A stretch of 64,000 nucleotides of DNA from Pleurodeles waltl (lineage: Eukaryota > Chordata > Amphibia > Caudata > Salamandridae), in assembly GCF_031143425.1 (NCBI RefSeq), contig NC_090441.1, forward strand, positions 221,088,928 to 221,152,927. Reading direction: 5' to 3'. Shown here in pieces: positions 30,950 to 44,222 of the stretch (position 1 is its first letter; the number at the start of each line of letters is the position of its first letter). The position numbers and the translations under genes were made by a program. The notes under the pieces were generated by a model. It did no database searches, was not told the DNA's origin, and saw nothing but the letters and a program-made list of their open reading frames with translations.

Positions 30950-33608
30950 CTAACCTTGGCCAGTTGAGACTTTATTGTCTAAGTGGTGATAAGTAGAGAG
31001 TGGCTCTGCAATAGACTGGTTACTCCCTTTATCATCCACTATATGGTTACTTCCCTGTGGGGATGTAAACCACCCTGTTTGAAGTTTTTTAGCTAAGCAA
31101 CAACGTGAAGATGTATTTTCAGAGTTTCGATCAGTAAGTTTTAGTTTAGAGCAGTGGGAATTGTCCACTGAACCTATTTGTAGTGATGGAAATGCCAGAC
31201 AGGGATGCTGTCTCAGTTAAACCATAGCTGGGCAAAAACTTTGTCCATATGGCTGGAAGAGAGAACAGGGATGATGTTTTTCTTGAGTTGGAGCAGGGCA
31301 GGGATGCTGTCCTATGAGCTCCACACTAAGGCAGGGATGCTGTCCTAAGTGTTGTGAGGCAGTGCAGGGTTTCTGCACTAAAGTTTCTCTAGGAGGGTTG
31401 GAGGGATGCTCCATGTTAACTAAAATGGTGCTCTTTTTCTCACCAATGTTAGTTATCCCACAGAGAGGTACTTCCACCTCAGGGAGTACAGTTTTGCCAA
31501 CTGATGATTCCCTTGGAACAGGTGCCACCCCAGGAGAGGTTTCTCCCACCACAGGAATGGTATCCTGAATGGTAGGGTGGTTAGGGGATACTGTGATACC
31601 CTTTTTACCTGTTGATGGAGAGGGATCCTGAGTTTTCAGGCCTTCTCTCCTTTGCTTTTTCATTTCAATTGAAATGAGAGGGAACAATTCCTCTGGGATG
31701 CCCAACATGGCTGCATGGGCATAAAACTCTACATCAGCCCAACCTGAGGCCTCTAGGTCATTACCTAAGAGACAGTCTACAGGTAAGCTAGGTGATACCA
31801 CCACCTGCTTAGGGCCAGTAACTCCACCCCAACTAAACTGAATTATAGCTAAGGGAAGAAACTTAGTGGAGTTATGGACATCAATAATTCTATACTGTTG
31901 TCCAATGATGTGTTGTTCAGGATGCACTAGGTTTTCAGTCACCAAAGTGATACTGGCACCTGTGTCCCTGTAGGCCAAGGCCTCAACACCATTTATTGAA
32001 ACTGTCTGCCTGTACTTATCCATTGTAAGGGGACAAGCAGCCAGTGTGGCAAGGCCAATGCCACTAGGTGTGACAGAAACTGTCTTGGGACTGACTACCC
32101 CAGTTTCTACTATGGACCCATAAGTGAACCCAACTACACCCTTAACTTGACTGTTGCCAGCAGTCCCACCACTAGTACCACTACTGCTAGGGGCACTAGA
32201 GCTTGATGTATTAGTGGTGGTAGGCTCAGGGGGTTTACCTGGACAGGACTTATCCCCTGGCCTATGGCCTTTGTTTTTACACACAAAGCACCAAGGCTTT
32301 TTAATGTGTGTGGGTTGAGAAGAAGAGGAAGAATTTGTTTTATCCCCACCCTCTGAAGAGTGTTTAAGATTTGAAGAAGGATCTTTGGTTTTACCCTTAT
32401 CCCCATGCTTATCTTGAGATTATTCCACCATCTTTCTTCTTATTGCCATCTTTCTCACCCCCTGTATGAACTTTTCTGTTCACCCTTGTTCTGACCCATT
32501 TGTCTGCCTTCTTTCCCAATTCTTGGGGAGAGGTCAGATCAGAGTCTACCAGGTACTGGTGCAACAAATCAGACACACAATTATTAAGAATATGCTCTCT
32601 CAGGATCAATTTATACAGGCTGTCATAATCAGTAACTTTACTGCCATGTAACCACCCCTCCAAGGCCTTCACTGAATGGTCAATGAAATCAACCCAGTCT
32701 TGTGAAGACTCCTTTTTGGTCTCTCTGAACTTTATCCTGTATTGTTCAGTGGTTAAGCCATAACCATCCAGGAGTGCATTCTTAAGAACATGGAAATTAT
32801 TGGCATCACTTTCTTTCACAGTAAGGAGCCTATCCCTACCTTTTCCACTAAATGATAGCCATAGGATAGCAGCCCACTGCCTTTGAGGGACATCCTGTAC
32901 AACACAGGCCCTTTCAAGTGCAGCAAACCACTTGTTAATGTCATCCCCCTCCTTATAAGGGGGAACTATCTTGTGCAGATTCCTGGAATCATGCTCTTTT
33001 ACAGGATGACTATGGGGAATACTGCTGCTGCCACCATGGGTTTCAAAACCCAATTTCTGTCTTTCCTTCTCTACTTCTAAGGATTGTCTATCTAAATCCA
33101 GCTGTTGTTGTTTAAGCTTCAGTCTGGATTGCTCCAGTCTCAATCTATTGAGCTCCCTTTCTAACATTCTGTCGTCAGGGTGGGTGGGAGGGACATTCCT
33201 AGACACAGAAGTATGGTGAGAATGGACAGAAGGAGACCTGTCCATTACAGAGGGCACCCTAACAGCTTGGCTGACAGTGTAATGTGAGAGCACATCATCT
33301 GTATGATGTGACTCCACCTCAGTACCAACTATCCTAGACTGTCTTGTAATGGGAAGGCTAAGAAGTTTCTTTCCTGAACCTTTACCTGGGGGTGTCCCTG
33401 GATCAGATTGAGAACCATTTGCTACTTTTTCAACAGATGTGGCCACCTTGGCCTTATCTTGTTCTCTAAGCATATTAAGCAATAGTTCCAAGGAAGGATT
33501 CTTCCCTACACTCAAACCTCTCTCTATGCATAGACTCCTTGCTCCTTTCCAGCTAAGGTGATCATATGCAATCTTAGACAGGTCAACATTTTGGCCTGTG
33601 CCAGACAT
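30950..33608 (-). pseudogene. Gag-protease polyprotein of E4 (one frameshift, one nonsense codon)
   Basis: Starts MSGTGQNVDLSK, as in subfamily A. The His-rich part is shorter than in E2. Coiled coil, capsid and SCAN-like region are intact up to a 1-nt insertion near 32418, which ends that frame at 32409. The remainder (zinc knuckle of C-x2-C-x4-H-x6-C form, protease DTGAS near 31958, linker, QHPC tail) continues in the next frame. A TAA at 31217-31219 interrupts the tail; the frame then continues to the natural stop at 30950-30952. No integrase, RT or RNase H motif lies between protease and polypurine tract. Confidence 0.9.
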
Positions 33609-33879
33609 TTTTAGAGAGAGTTAAAGTGATAGAAAAAGAGAAAAAAGTTTTCAGAACTTTTTAGAAAGACAGAAAAAAACTTTAAAAACTTTTAAGAACT
33701 TTTTGAAAGTTTAGAAGTACTTTTCAGCACTTTAGAAAAGAGTGAAAAGAGGAAATGCAAAACTTTTTAGCACTGTGTACACACACTGAACTTGTTTTGT
33801 ATATTTTTCTCTTATGAAAAGTACAATGACAAGAGTGGTAAGTAGTCTCAAAGCACTTATCTCACCGCTGCACAACCAA
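33609..33879 (-). other. E4 leader: candidate primer-binding site and A/T-rich 5' UTR
   Basis: On the minus strand it begins TTGGTTGTGCAGCGGTGAG after the LTR and continues with repeated AAAAGTT motifs to the ATG. It matches the subfamily A leader closely. Confidence 0.6.
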
Positions 33880-36800
33880 TGTAGGAGGCTGGACTGGCTT
33901 GTAGTGAGTACCAAGGGGTACTTGCACCTTGCACCAGGCCCAGTTATCCCTTATTAGTGTATAGGGTGTCTAGCAGCTTAGGCTGATAGATAATGGTAGC
34001 TTAGCAGAGCAGCTTAGGCTGAACTAGGAGACGTGTGAAGCTACTACAGTACCACTTAGTGTCATATGCAAAATATCACAAGAAAACACAATACACAGTT
34101 ATACTAAAAATAAAGGTACTTTATTTTTATGACAATATGCCAAAGTATCTTAGAGTGTACCCTCAGCAAGAGGATAGCAAATATACACAATTTATATGTA
34201 CACAATACCAAAAATATGCAGTATAGTCTTAGAAAACAGTGCAAACAATGTATAGTTACAATAGGATGCAATGGGGACACATAGGATAGGGGCAACACAA
34301 ACCATATACTCCAAAAGTGGAATGTGAACCACGAATGGACCCCAAACCTATGTGACCTTGTAGAGGGTCGCTGGGACTATTAGAAAATAGTGAGAGTTAG
34401 AAAATTAGCCCTCCCCAAGACCCTGAAAAGTGAGTGCAAAGTGCACTGAAGTTCCCCAAAAGACAAAGAGTCGTGATAGAGGAATAATGCAGGAAAGACA
34501 CCAACCAACAATGCAACAACTGTGGATTTCCAATCTAGGGTACCTGTGGAACAAGGGGACCAAGTCCAAAAGTCACAAGCAAGTCGGAGATGGGCAAATG
34601 CCCAGTAAATGCCAGCTGCGGGTGCAAAGAAGCTTCTACTGGACAGAAGAAGCTGCGGTTTCTGCAGGAACAAAAAGGGCTGGAGACTTCCCCTTTGGGG
34701 GACGGATCCCTCTCGCCGTGGAGAGTTGTGCAGAAGTATTCTCCCGCCAAAAGAACGCCAACAAGCCTTGCTAGCTGCAAATTGTGCAGTTAGCGTTTTT
34801 GGACGTTGCTGAGGCCCAGGAGGGACCAGGAGTTAGCAAATTGGACCAGGAGAGAGAGAGGACGTAAAGCAAGACAAAGAGCCCTCTCTAAAGCAGGTAG
34901 CACCCAGAAAAGTGCCAGAAACAGGCACTACAAGGATGCGTGAAACGGTGCTCGCCGAAGTTGCACAAAGGAGTCCCTCGTCGCCGGAGACCAACTTAGA
35001 AAGTTGTGCAATGCAGGTTAGAGTGCCGTGGACCCAGGCTTGGCTGTGCACAAAGGATTTCCGCCGGAAAAGCACAGGGGCCGGAGAAGCTGCAAAAGTC
35101 GCGGTTCCCAGCAATGCAGCCCAGCGAGGTGAGGCAAGGACTTACCTCCACCAAACTTGGACTGAAGAGTCACTGGACTGTGGGGGTCACTTGTACAGAG
35201 TTGCTGGATTCGAGGGGCCTCGCTCGTCGTGCTGAGAGGAGACCCAAGGGACCGGTAATGCAGCTTTTTGGTGCCTGCGGTTGCAGGGGGAAGATTCCGT
35301 CGACCCACGGGAGATTTCTTCGGAGCTTCTGGTGCAGAGAGGAGGCAAACTACCCCCACAGCATGCACAAGCAGGAAAACAGTCGAGAAGACGGCAGGAT
35401 CAGCGTTACAGAGTTGCAGAAGTCGTCTTTGCTACTATGTTGCAGTTTTGCAGGCTTCCAGCGCGGTCAGCAGTCGATTCCTTGGCAGAAGGTGAAGAGA
35501 GAGATGCAGAGGAACTCTGATGAGCTCTTGCATTCGTTATCTAAAGTTTCCCCAGAGACAGAGACCCTAAATAGCCAGAAAAGAGGGTTTGGCTACTTAG
35601 GAGAGAGGATAAGCTACTATCACCTGAAGGAGCCTATCAGAAGGAGTCTCTCACGTCACCTGGTGGCACTGGCCACTCAGAGCAGTCCAGTGTGCTGGCA
35701 GCACCTCTGTTTCCAAGATGGCAGAGGTCTGGAGCACACTGGAGGAGCTCTGGACACCTCCCAGGGGAGGTGCAGGTCAGGGGAGTGGTCACTCCCCTTT
35801 CCTTTGTCCAGTTTCCCGGCAGAGCAGGGGCTAAGGGGTCCCTGAACCGGTGTAGACTGGCTTATGCAGAATTGAGCACATCTGTGCCCAAGAAAGCATT
35901 TCCAGAGGCTGGGGGAGGCTACCCCTCCCCTGCTTTCACACCATTTTCCAAAGGGAGAGGGTGTAACACCCTCTCTCAGAGGAAGTCCTTTGTTCTGCTA
36001 TCCTGGGACAAGCCTGGCTTGACCCCAGGGGGGCAGAAACCTGTCTGAGGGGTTGGCAGCAGCTGCAGTGAAACCCCAGGAAAGGCAGTTTGGCAGTACC
36101 AGGGTCTGTGCTACAGACCACTGGGATCATTGAATTGTACCAATAATGCCAGGATGGCATAGAGGGGGCAATTCCATGATCTTAGACATGTTACATGGCC
36201 ATATTCGGAGTTACCATTGTGAAGCTACATATAGGTAGTGACCTATATGTAGTGCACGCGTGTAATGGTGTCCCCGCACTCACAAAGTCCGGGGAATTGG
36301 CCCTGAACAATGTGGGGGCACCTTGGCTAGTGCCAGGGTGCCCTCACACTAAGTAACTTTGCACCTAACCTTTACCAGGTAAAGGTTAGACATATAGGTG
36401 ACTTATAAGTTACTTAAGTGCAGTGTAAAATGGCTGTGAAATAACGTGGACGTTATTTCACTCAGGCTGCAGTGGCAGGCCTGTGTAAGAATTGTCAGAG
36501 CTCCCTATGGGTGGCAAAAGAAATGCTGCAGCCCATAGGGATCTCCTGGAACCCCAATGCCCTGGGTACCTCAGTACCATATACTAGGGAATTATAAGGG
36601 TGTTCCAGTAAGCCAATGTAAATTGGTAAAATTGGTCACTAGCCTGTTAGTGACAATTTGAAAGAAATGAGAGAGCATAACCACTGAGGTTCTGATTAGC
36701 AGAGCCTCAGTGAGACAGTTAGGCACCACACAGGGAACACATACATATAGGCCACAAACTTATGAGCACTGGGGTCCTGACTAGCAGGGTCCCAGTGACA

Positions 36801-36953
36801 CATAACAAACATACTGAAAACATAGGATTTTCACTATGAGCACTGGGCCCTGGCTAGCAGGATCCCAGTGAGACAGTGAAAACACCCTGACATACACTCA
36901 CAAACAGGCCAAAAGTGGGGGTAACAAGGCTAGAAAGAGGCTACTTTCTCACA
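33880..36953 (-). repeat. 5' LTR of E4 (type B), complete (3,074 bp)
   Basis: On the plus strand TGTAGGAGGCTGG to TTTCTCACA. It carries two CACTGGG hairpin units near 36765-36875. The CRE position reads TCACGTCA on the plus strand, so it is not intact. Poly(A) palindrome at 34105-34129. Confidence 0.92.
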
Positions 36954-38175
36954 ATCACCTTAGCTGGAAAGGAGCAAGGAGTCTCTGCATAGAGAGAGGT
37001 TTAAGTGTAGGGAAGAATCCCCCCAGAGAATTGTTACTTAACATGCTTAGAGAACAAGATAATGCCAAAAGGGCCCCATCTGTTGAGAAAGTAGCTAATG
37101 GTTCCCAATCTGATCCAGGGACTCCCCTAGAAAAAGATTCAGGAAAGAAACTTCCTAGCCTGCCCATTACTAGAGAGCCTAGCATAGTTGGTACTGATGT
37201 AGAGTCACACCATACTGATAGTGTTGTCTCACATCATAGCAAGAGTATTCCTTCTCATCATAATAGAAGTGATGTTTCTGTTAACCAAGCTGTTAGGATG
37301 CCTTCTGTAAGGGACAGGTCTCCTTCTGTTCATTCTCACAATACTTCTTTTTCAAGGCATGTCCCTCCCACCCACCCTGATGACAGATTGTTAGAAAGGG
37401 AGCTCAATAGATTGAGAGTGGAACAAACCAGACTGAAGCTTAAGAAGCAACAGCTGGATTTGGATAGACAGTCCTTAGAAGTGGAGAGAAAGACAGAAAT
37501 TGGGTTTAGAAACCGATGGTGGCAGCAGCAGTATTCCCCATAGTCATCCTGCAAAAGAGCATGATTCTTGGAATCTGCACAAGATAGTTCCCCCTTATAA
37601 GGAGGGGGATGACATTAACAAGTGGTTTGCTGCACTTGAGAGGGCCTGTGTTGTACAAGATGTCCCTCAAAGGCAGTGGACTGCTATCCTATGGCTATCA
37701 TTTAGTGGAAAGGGTAGGGATAGGCTCCTTACTGTGAAAGAAAGTGATGCCAATAATTTTACAGTTCTTAAGAATGTACTCCTGGATGGTTATGGCTTAA
37801 CCACTGAACAGTACAGGATGAAGTTCAGAGAAACCAAAAAGGAGTCTTCAGAAGACTGGGTTGATTTTGTTGACCATTCAGTGAAGGCCTTGGAGGGGTG
37901 GTTACATGGCAGTAAAGTTACTGATTATGAAAGCCTGTATAACTTGATCCTGAGAGAGCATATTCTTAATAATTGTGTGTCTGATTTGTTGCACCGGTAC
38001 CTGGTAGACTCTGATCTGACCTCTCCCCAAGAATTGGGAAAGAAGGCAGACAAATGGGTCAGAACAAGGGTGAACAGAAAAGTTCATACAGGGGGTGACA
38101 AAGATGGCAATAAGAAGAAGGATGGTAAGTCTTCTGACAAGGGTAGGGACAAATCTAAAAATGGGTCTTCATCAG
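36954..38175 (+). pseudogene. E5 gag, 5' part: truncated start, frameshift, interrupted by E6
   Basis: Begins inside codon 17-18 of gag (DHLSWK region) at the edge of the E4 LTR; LTR, leader and start codon are missing. It covers the N-terminal domain, His-rich SHH repeats, coiled coil and SCAN-like capsid. A 2-nt deletion near 37485 shifts the frame; capsid continues in the new frame to 38175. The last five bases ATCAG (38171-38175) are the target duplication of E6. The N-terminal half resembles subfamily B (ANGSQSDPGTP, VESHHTD) but keeps the longer His-rich stretch and the DKSKNGSSS linker of subfamily A. Confidence 0.88.
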
Positions 38176-41100
38176 TGTGAGAAAGTATGCTCTTTCTATC
38201 CTTGTTACCCCCACTTTTGGCCTGTTTGTGAGTGTATGTCAGGGTATTTTCACTGTCTCACTGGGATCCTGCTAGCCAGGGCCCAGTGCTCATAGTCAAA
38301 ACCCTATGTTTTCAGTATGCTTGTTATGTGTCACTGGGACCCTGCTAGCCAGGACCCCAGTGCTCATAAGGTTGTGGCCTATAAGTATGTGTTCCCTGTC
38401 TGATGCCTAACTGTCTCAGTGAGGCTCTGTTAACCAGAACCTCAGTGGTTATGCTCTCTCATTTCTTTCAAATTGTCACTAACAGGCTAGTGACCAATTT
38501 TACCAATTTACATTGGCTTACTGGAACACCCTTATAATTCCCTAGTATATGGTACTGAGGTACCCAGGGTATTGGGGTTCCAGGAGATCCTTATGGGCTG
38601 CAGCATTTTTTTTGCCACCCATAGGGAGCTCTGACAATTCTTACACAGGCCTGCACTGCAGCCTGAGTGATATAACGTTCACGTTATTTCACAGCCATTT
38701 TACACTGCACTTAAGTAACTTATAAGTCACCTATATGACTAACCTTTACCTGGTAAAGGTTAGGTGCAAAGTTACTTAGTGTGAGGGCACCCTGGCACTA
38801 GCCAAGGTGCCCCCACATTGTTCAGGGCCAATTCCCCGGACTTTGTGAGTGCGGGGACACCATTACATGCATGCACTACATATAGGTCACTACCTATATG
38901 TAGTTTCACAATGGTAACTCCGAATATGGCCATTTAACATGTCTATGATCATGGAATTTCCCCCTCTATGCCATCCTGGCATAGTTGGCACAATCCCATG
39001 ATCCCAGTGGTCTGTAGCACAGACCCTGGTACTGCCAAACGGCCTTTCTTGGGGTTTCACTGCAGCTGCTGCTGCTGCGAACCCCTCAGACAGGTTTCTG
39101 CCCTCCTGGGGTCAAGCCAGGCTTGTCCCAGGATGGCAGAACAAAGGACTTCCTCTGAGAGAGGGTGTTACACCCTCTCCCTTTGGAAAATGGTGTGAAG
39201 GCAGGGGAGGAGTAGCCTCCCCCAGCCTCTGGAAATGCTTTCATGGGCACTTTTGGTGCCCATTTCTGCATAAGCCAGTCTACACCGGTTCAGGGACCCC
39301 TTAGCCCTACTCTGGCGTGAAACTGGACAAAGGAAAGGGGAGTGACCACTCCCCTGACCTGCACCTCCCCTGGGAGGTGTCCAGAGCTCCTCCAGTGTGC
39401 TCCAGACCTCTGCCATCTTGGCAACACAGGTGCTGCTGGCACACTGGACTGCTGTGAGTGGCCAGTGCCACCAGGTGACGTCAGAGACTCCTTCTGATAG
39501 GCTCCTTCAGGTGTTGCTAGCCTATCCTCTCTCCTAGGTAGCCAAACCCTCTTTTCTGGCTATTTAGGGTCTCTGTCTCTGGGGAAACTTTAGATAACGA
39601 ATGCAAGAGCTCATCCGAGTTCCTCTGCACCTCTCTCTTCACCTTCTGCCAAGGAATCGACTGCTGACCGCGCTGGAAGCCTGCAAAACTGCAACATAGT
39701 AGCAAAGACGACTACTGCAACTCTGTAACGCTGATCCTGCCGCCTTCTCGACTGTTTTCCTGGTGGTGCATGCTGTGGGGGTAGTCTGCCTCCTCTCTGC
39801 ACTAGAAGCTCCGAAGAAATCTCCCGTGGGTCGACGGAATCTTCCCCCTGCAACCGCAGGCACCAAAGAAGTGCATTACCGGTCCCTTGGGTCTCCTCTC
39901 AGCACGACGAGCGAGGTCCCTTGAATCCAGCAACTGTGTCCAAGTGACCCCCACAGTCCAGTGACTCTTCAGTCCAAGTTTGGTGGAGGTTAGTCCTTGC
40001 CTCCCCACGCCAGACTGCATTACTGGGAACCGCGACTTTTGCAGCTACTCCGGCCTCTGTGCACTTCCGGCAGAAATCCTTTGTGCACAGCCAAGCCTGG
40101 GTCCACGGCACCCTAACCTGCATTGCATGACTTTCTAAGTTGGTCTCCAGCGACGTGGGACTCCTTTGTGCAACTTCGGGTGAGCACCGTTTCACGCATC
40201 CTTGTAGTGCCTGTTTCTGGCACTTCTCCAGGTGCTACCTGCTGTTGAGAGGGCTCTTTGTCTTGCTCGACGTCCCTTCTGTCTCCTGACACAATTTGCG
40301 ACATCCTGGTCCCTCCTGGACCACAGCAGCATTAAAAAATGCTTACCGCATGATTTGCAGCTAGCAAGGCTTGTTGGCTGTCTTTCGGCGGGAAAACACT
40401 TGTGCACGACTTTCCACAGCGTGAGAGATCCGTCCTCCAAAGGAAAAGTCTCTAGCCCTTGTCATTCCTGTAGAAACCTAAGCTTCTTCTGTCCAGTAGA
40501 AGCTTCTTTGCACCCACAGCTGGCATTTCCTGGGCATCTGCCCATCTCCGAATTGCTTGTGACTTTTGGACTTGGTCCCCTTGTTCCACAGATACCCTCG
40601 ACTGGAAATCCATCGTTGTTGCATTGCTGGTTTGTGTCTTTCCTGCAGAATTCCCCTATCACGACTCCTATGTCCTTTGGGGAACTTTAGTGCACTTTGC
40701 ACTCACTTTTGAGGGTCTTGGGGTGGGCTAATTTTCTAACCCTCACTATTTTCTAATAGTCCCAGCGACCCTCTACAAGGTCACATAGGTTTGGGGTCCA
40801 TTCGTGGTTCGCATTCCACTTTTGGAGTATATGGTTTGTGTTGCCCCTATCCCTATGTGTCCCCATTGCATCCTATTGTAACTATACATTGTTTGCACTG
40901 TTTTCTAAGACTATACTGCATATTTGTGGTATTGTGTACATATATCTTGTGTATATTTCCTATCCTCTCACTGAGGGTACACTCTGAGATACTTTGGCAT
41001 ATTGTCATAAAAATAAAGTACCTTTATTTTTAGTATAACTGTGTATTGTGTTTTCTTAGGATATTTTGCATATGACACTAAGTGGTACTGTAGGAGCTTC

Positions 41101-41257
41101 ACTCGTCTCCTAGTTCAGCCTAAGCTGCTCTGCTAAGCTACCATTATCTATCAGCCTATGCTGCTAGACACCCTATACACTAATAAGGGATAACTGGGCC
41201 TGGTGCAAGGTGCAAGTATCCCTTGGTACTCACTACAAGCCAGTCCAGCCTCCTACA
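38176..41257 (+). repeat. 5' LTR of E6 (type B), 3,082 bp
   Basis: TGTGAGAAAG to CCTCCTACA. Two CACTGGG hairpin units near 38255-38365, CRE at 39476-39483, poly(A) palindrome at 41008-41032. Confidence 0.93.
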
Positions 41258-41531
41258 TTGGTTGTGCAGCGGTGGGATAAGTGCTTTGAGACTACTTACC
41301 ACTCTTGTCATTGTACTTTTCATAGGAGAAAAATATTCAAAACAAGTTCAGTGTGTGTACACATTGCTAAAAAGTTTTGCATTTCCTCTTTTCACTCTTT
41401 TCTAAAGTGCTGAAAAGTACTTCTAAACTTTCTAAAAGTTCTAAAAAGTTTTAAAAGTTTTTTTTCTCTGTCTTTCTAAAAGCTCTGACAAACTTTTTTC
41501 TCTTTTTCTATCACTTTAACTCTCTCTAAAA
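41258..41531 (+). other. E6 leader: candidate primer-binding site and A/T-rich 5' UTR
   Basis: TTGGTTGTGCAGCGGTGGG follows the LTR; TCTAAAAAGTT-type motifs and a CTTTTTCTATCAC stretch precede the ATG, as in subfamily A. Confidence 0.6.
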
Positions 41532-44190
41532 ATGTCTGGCACAGGCCAAAATGTTGATCTGTCCAAAATTGCATATGATCACCTTAGCTGGAAAGGAGCA
41601 AGGAGTCTCTGCAAAGAGAGAGGTTTGAGTGTAGGGAAGAATCCTTCCTTGGAATTGTTACTTAACATGCTTAGAGAACAAGATAAGGCTAAAAGTGCCC
41701 CATCTGTTGAAAAAGTAGCTAATGGTTCCCAATCTGATCCAGGGACTCCCCCAGGAAAAGATTCAGGAAAGAAACTTCTGAGCCTGCCCATTACTAGACA
41801 GTCTAGCATAGTTGTTACTGTGGTGGAGTCACATCATACAGATGATGTGCTCTCACATTACACTGTCAGCCAAGCTGTTAGGGTGCCCTCTGTAAGGGAC
41901 AGGTCTCCTTCTGTTCATTCTCATCATACCTCTGTATCTAGGAATGTCCCTCCCAACAACCCTGATGAGAGATTGTTAGAAAGGGAACTCAATAAGTTGA
42001 GAGTGGAACAAACCAGACTGAAGCTTAAAAAGCAACAGCTGGATTTGGATAGACAGTCTTTAGAACTAGAGAAGTAAAGACAGAAGTTGGGTTTAGAAAC
42101 CGATGGTGGCAGCAGCAGTATTCCCCATAGTCATCCTGCAAAAGAGCATGATTCCAGGAATCTGCATAAGATAGTTCCCCCTTATAAGGAGGGGGATGAC
42201 ATTAACAAGTGGTTTGCTGCACTTGAGAGGGCCTGTGTTGTACAGGATGTCCCTCAAAGGCAGTGGGCTGCTATCCTATGGCTATCATTTAGTGGAAAAG
42301 GTAGGGATAGGCTCCTTACTGTGAAAGAAAGTGATGCCAATAATTTTACAGTTCTTAAGAATGCACTCCTGGATGGTTATGGCTTAACCACTGAACAATA
42401 CAGGATAAAGTTCAGAGAGACCAAAAAGGAGTCTTCAGAAGACTGGGTTGATTTCATTGACCATTCAGTGAAGGCCTTGGAGGGGTGGTTACATGGCAGT
42501 AAAGTTACTGATTATGACAGCCTGTATAACTTGATCCTGAGAGAGCATATTCTTAATAATTGTGTGTCTGATTTGTTGCACCAGTACTTGGTGGACTCTG
42601 ATCTGACCTCTCCCCAAGAATTGGGAAAGAAGGCAGACAAATGGGTCAGAACAAGGGTCAACAGAAAAGTTCATACAGGGGGTGACAAAGAGAACAATAA
42701 GAAGAAAGATGGTGAAAAATCTCAAGATAAGCATGGGGATAAGGGTAAAACCAAAGATCCCACTTCAAATCTTAAACACTCTTCAGGGGGTGGGGATAAA
42801 ACAAATTCTTCCTCTTCTTCTTAACCTACACAATTTAAAAAGCCTTGATGCTTTGTGTGTAAAAAATAGAGGCCATAGGCCAGGGGATAAGTCCTGTCCA
42901 GGTAAACCCCCTGAGCCTACCACCACTAATACATCAAGCTCTAGTGCCCCTAGCAGTAGTGGTACTAGTGGTGGGACTGCTGGCAACAGTCAAGTTAAGG
43001 GTGTAGTTGGGTTCACTTATGGGTCCATAGTAGAAACTGGGGTAGTCAGTCCCAAGACAGTTTCAGTCACACCTAGTGGCATTGGCCTTGCCACACTGGC
43101 TGCTTGTCCCCTTACAATGGATAAGTACAGGCAGACAGTTTCAATAAATGGTGTTGAGGCCTTGGCCTACAGGGACACAGGTGCCAGTATCACTTTGGTG
43201 ACTGAAAACCTAGTGGCTCTTGAACAACACATCATTGGACAACAGTATAAAATTATTGATGTCTATAACTCCACTAAGCTTCTTCCCTTAGCTATAATTC
43301 AGTTTAGTTGGGGTGGAGTTACTGGCCCAAAGCAGGTGGTGGTATCACCTAGCTTACCTGTAGACTGTCTCTTAGGTAATGACCTAGAGGCCTCAGGTTG
43401 GGCTGATGTAGAGTTTTATGCCCATGCAGCCATGCTGAGCATCCCAGAGGAATTGTTCCCTCTCATTTCTACTGAAATGAAAAAGCAAAGGAGAGAAGGC
43501 CTGAAAACTCAGGATCCCTCTCCATCAACAGGTAACAAGGGTATCACAGTATCCCCTAACCACCCTACCATTCAGGATACCATTCCTGTGGTGGGAGAAA
43601 CCTCTCCTGGGGTGGCACCTGTTCCAGGGGAATAATCAGCTGGCAAAGCTGGACTCCCTGAGGTGGAAGTACCTCTCTGGGGGATAACTAACATTGGTGA
43701 CAAAAAGAGCACCATTTTAGTGAACATGGAGCATCCCTCCAACCCTCCAAGAGAAACTTTAGTGCAGAAACCCTGCACTGCCTCACAACACTTAGGACAG
43801 CATCCCTGCCCTAGTGTGGAGCTCATAGGGCAGCATCCCTGCCCTGCTCCAACTCAAGAGAAACAGAATCCCTGTTCTCTCTTCCAGCCATATGGACAAC
43901 GTTTTTGCCCAGCTATGGCTTTACTGAGACGGCATCCCTGTCTGGCATTTCCATCATTACAAATAGGTTCAGTGGACAATTCCCACTGCTCTAAACTAAA
44001 ACTTACTGATAGAAACTCGGAAAATACATCTTCACATTGTTGCTTAGCTAAAAAACTTCAAACAGGGTGGTTTACATCCCCACAGGGAAGTAACCATACA
44101 GTGGATGATAAAGGGAGTAACCAGTCTATTGCAGAGCTACTCTCTACTTATCACCACTTAGACAATAAAGTCTCAACTGGCCAAGGTTAG
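41532..44190 (+). pseudogene. Gag-protease polyprotein of E6 (several stops and a frameshift)
   Basis: About 886 codons if undamaged: N-terminal region, short His-rich part, coiled coil, capsid with SCAN-like C-terminus, zinc knuckle, protease (DTGAS near 43177), Pro/Thr-rich linker, QHPC tail, C-terminus HLDNKVSTGQG. Lesions: TAA 42075-42077 in the coiled coil, TAA 42822-42824 and TGA 42846-42848 before the zinc knuckle, a 1-nt insertion in an A run near 42865, and TAA 43633-43635 in the linker. The knuckle itself has lost its first residues to the TGA/frameshift. Transposition of this copy must predate these lesions or have used proteins in trans. Confidence 0.9.
43790..43960 (+). repeat. 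QHPC repeat tract in the E6 tail
   Basis: CAGCATCCCTG and variants recur at about 43798, 43831, 43862 and 43931, encoding QHPC, QHPC, QNPC and RHPC. The first two units are 33 bp apart. The same tract lies at about 31200-31340 (minus) in E4 and 27178-27295 in E3, where one unit is absent. Confidence 0.8.
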
Positions 44191-44204
44191 CCTTATTGTC
44201 CTTC

Positions 44205-44222
44205 GTTTGGGGGGGGGGGTTG
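44205..44222 (+). other. Polypurine tract of E6
   Basis: TTT, 11 G and a final TTG before the 3' LTR. Confidence 0.75.

Larger units (their letters stand above)
30560..36953 (-). mobile_element. E4: non-autonomous element (subfamily B), minus strand
   Basis: Read on the minus strand: complete 5' LTR (36953 to 33880), leader, gag-protease with QHPC tail, polypurine tract, then only the first 359 bp of the 3' LTR. The outer edge of the 5' LTR abuts gag of E5 at ATCAC (36954-36958). The expected duplicate on the other side is lost with the truncated 3' LTR. Confidence 0.88.
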
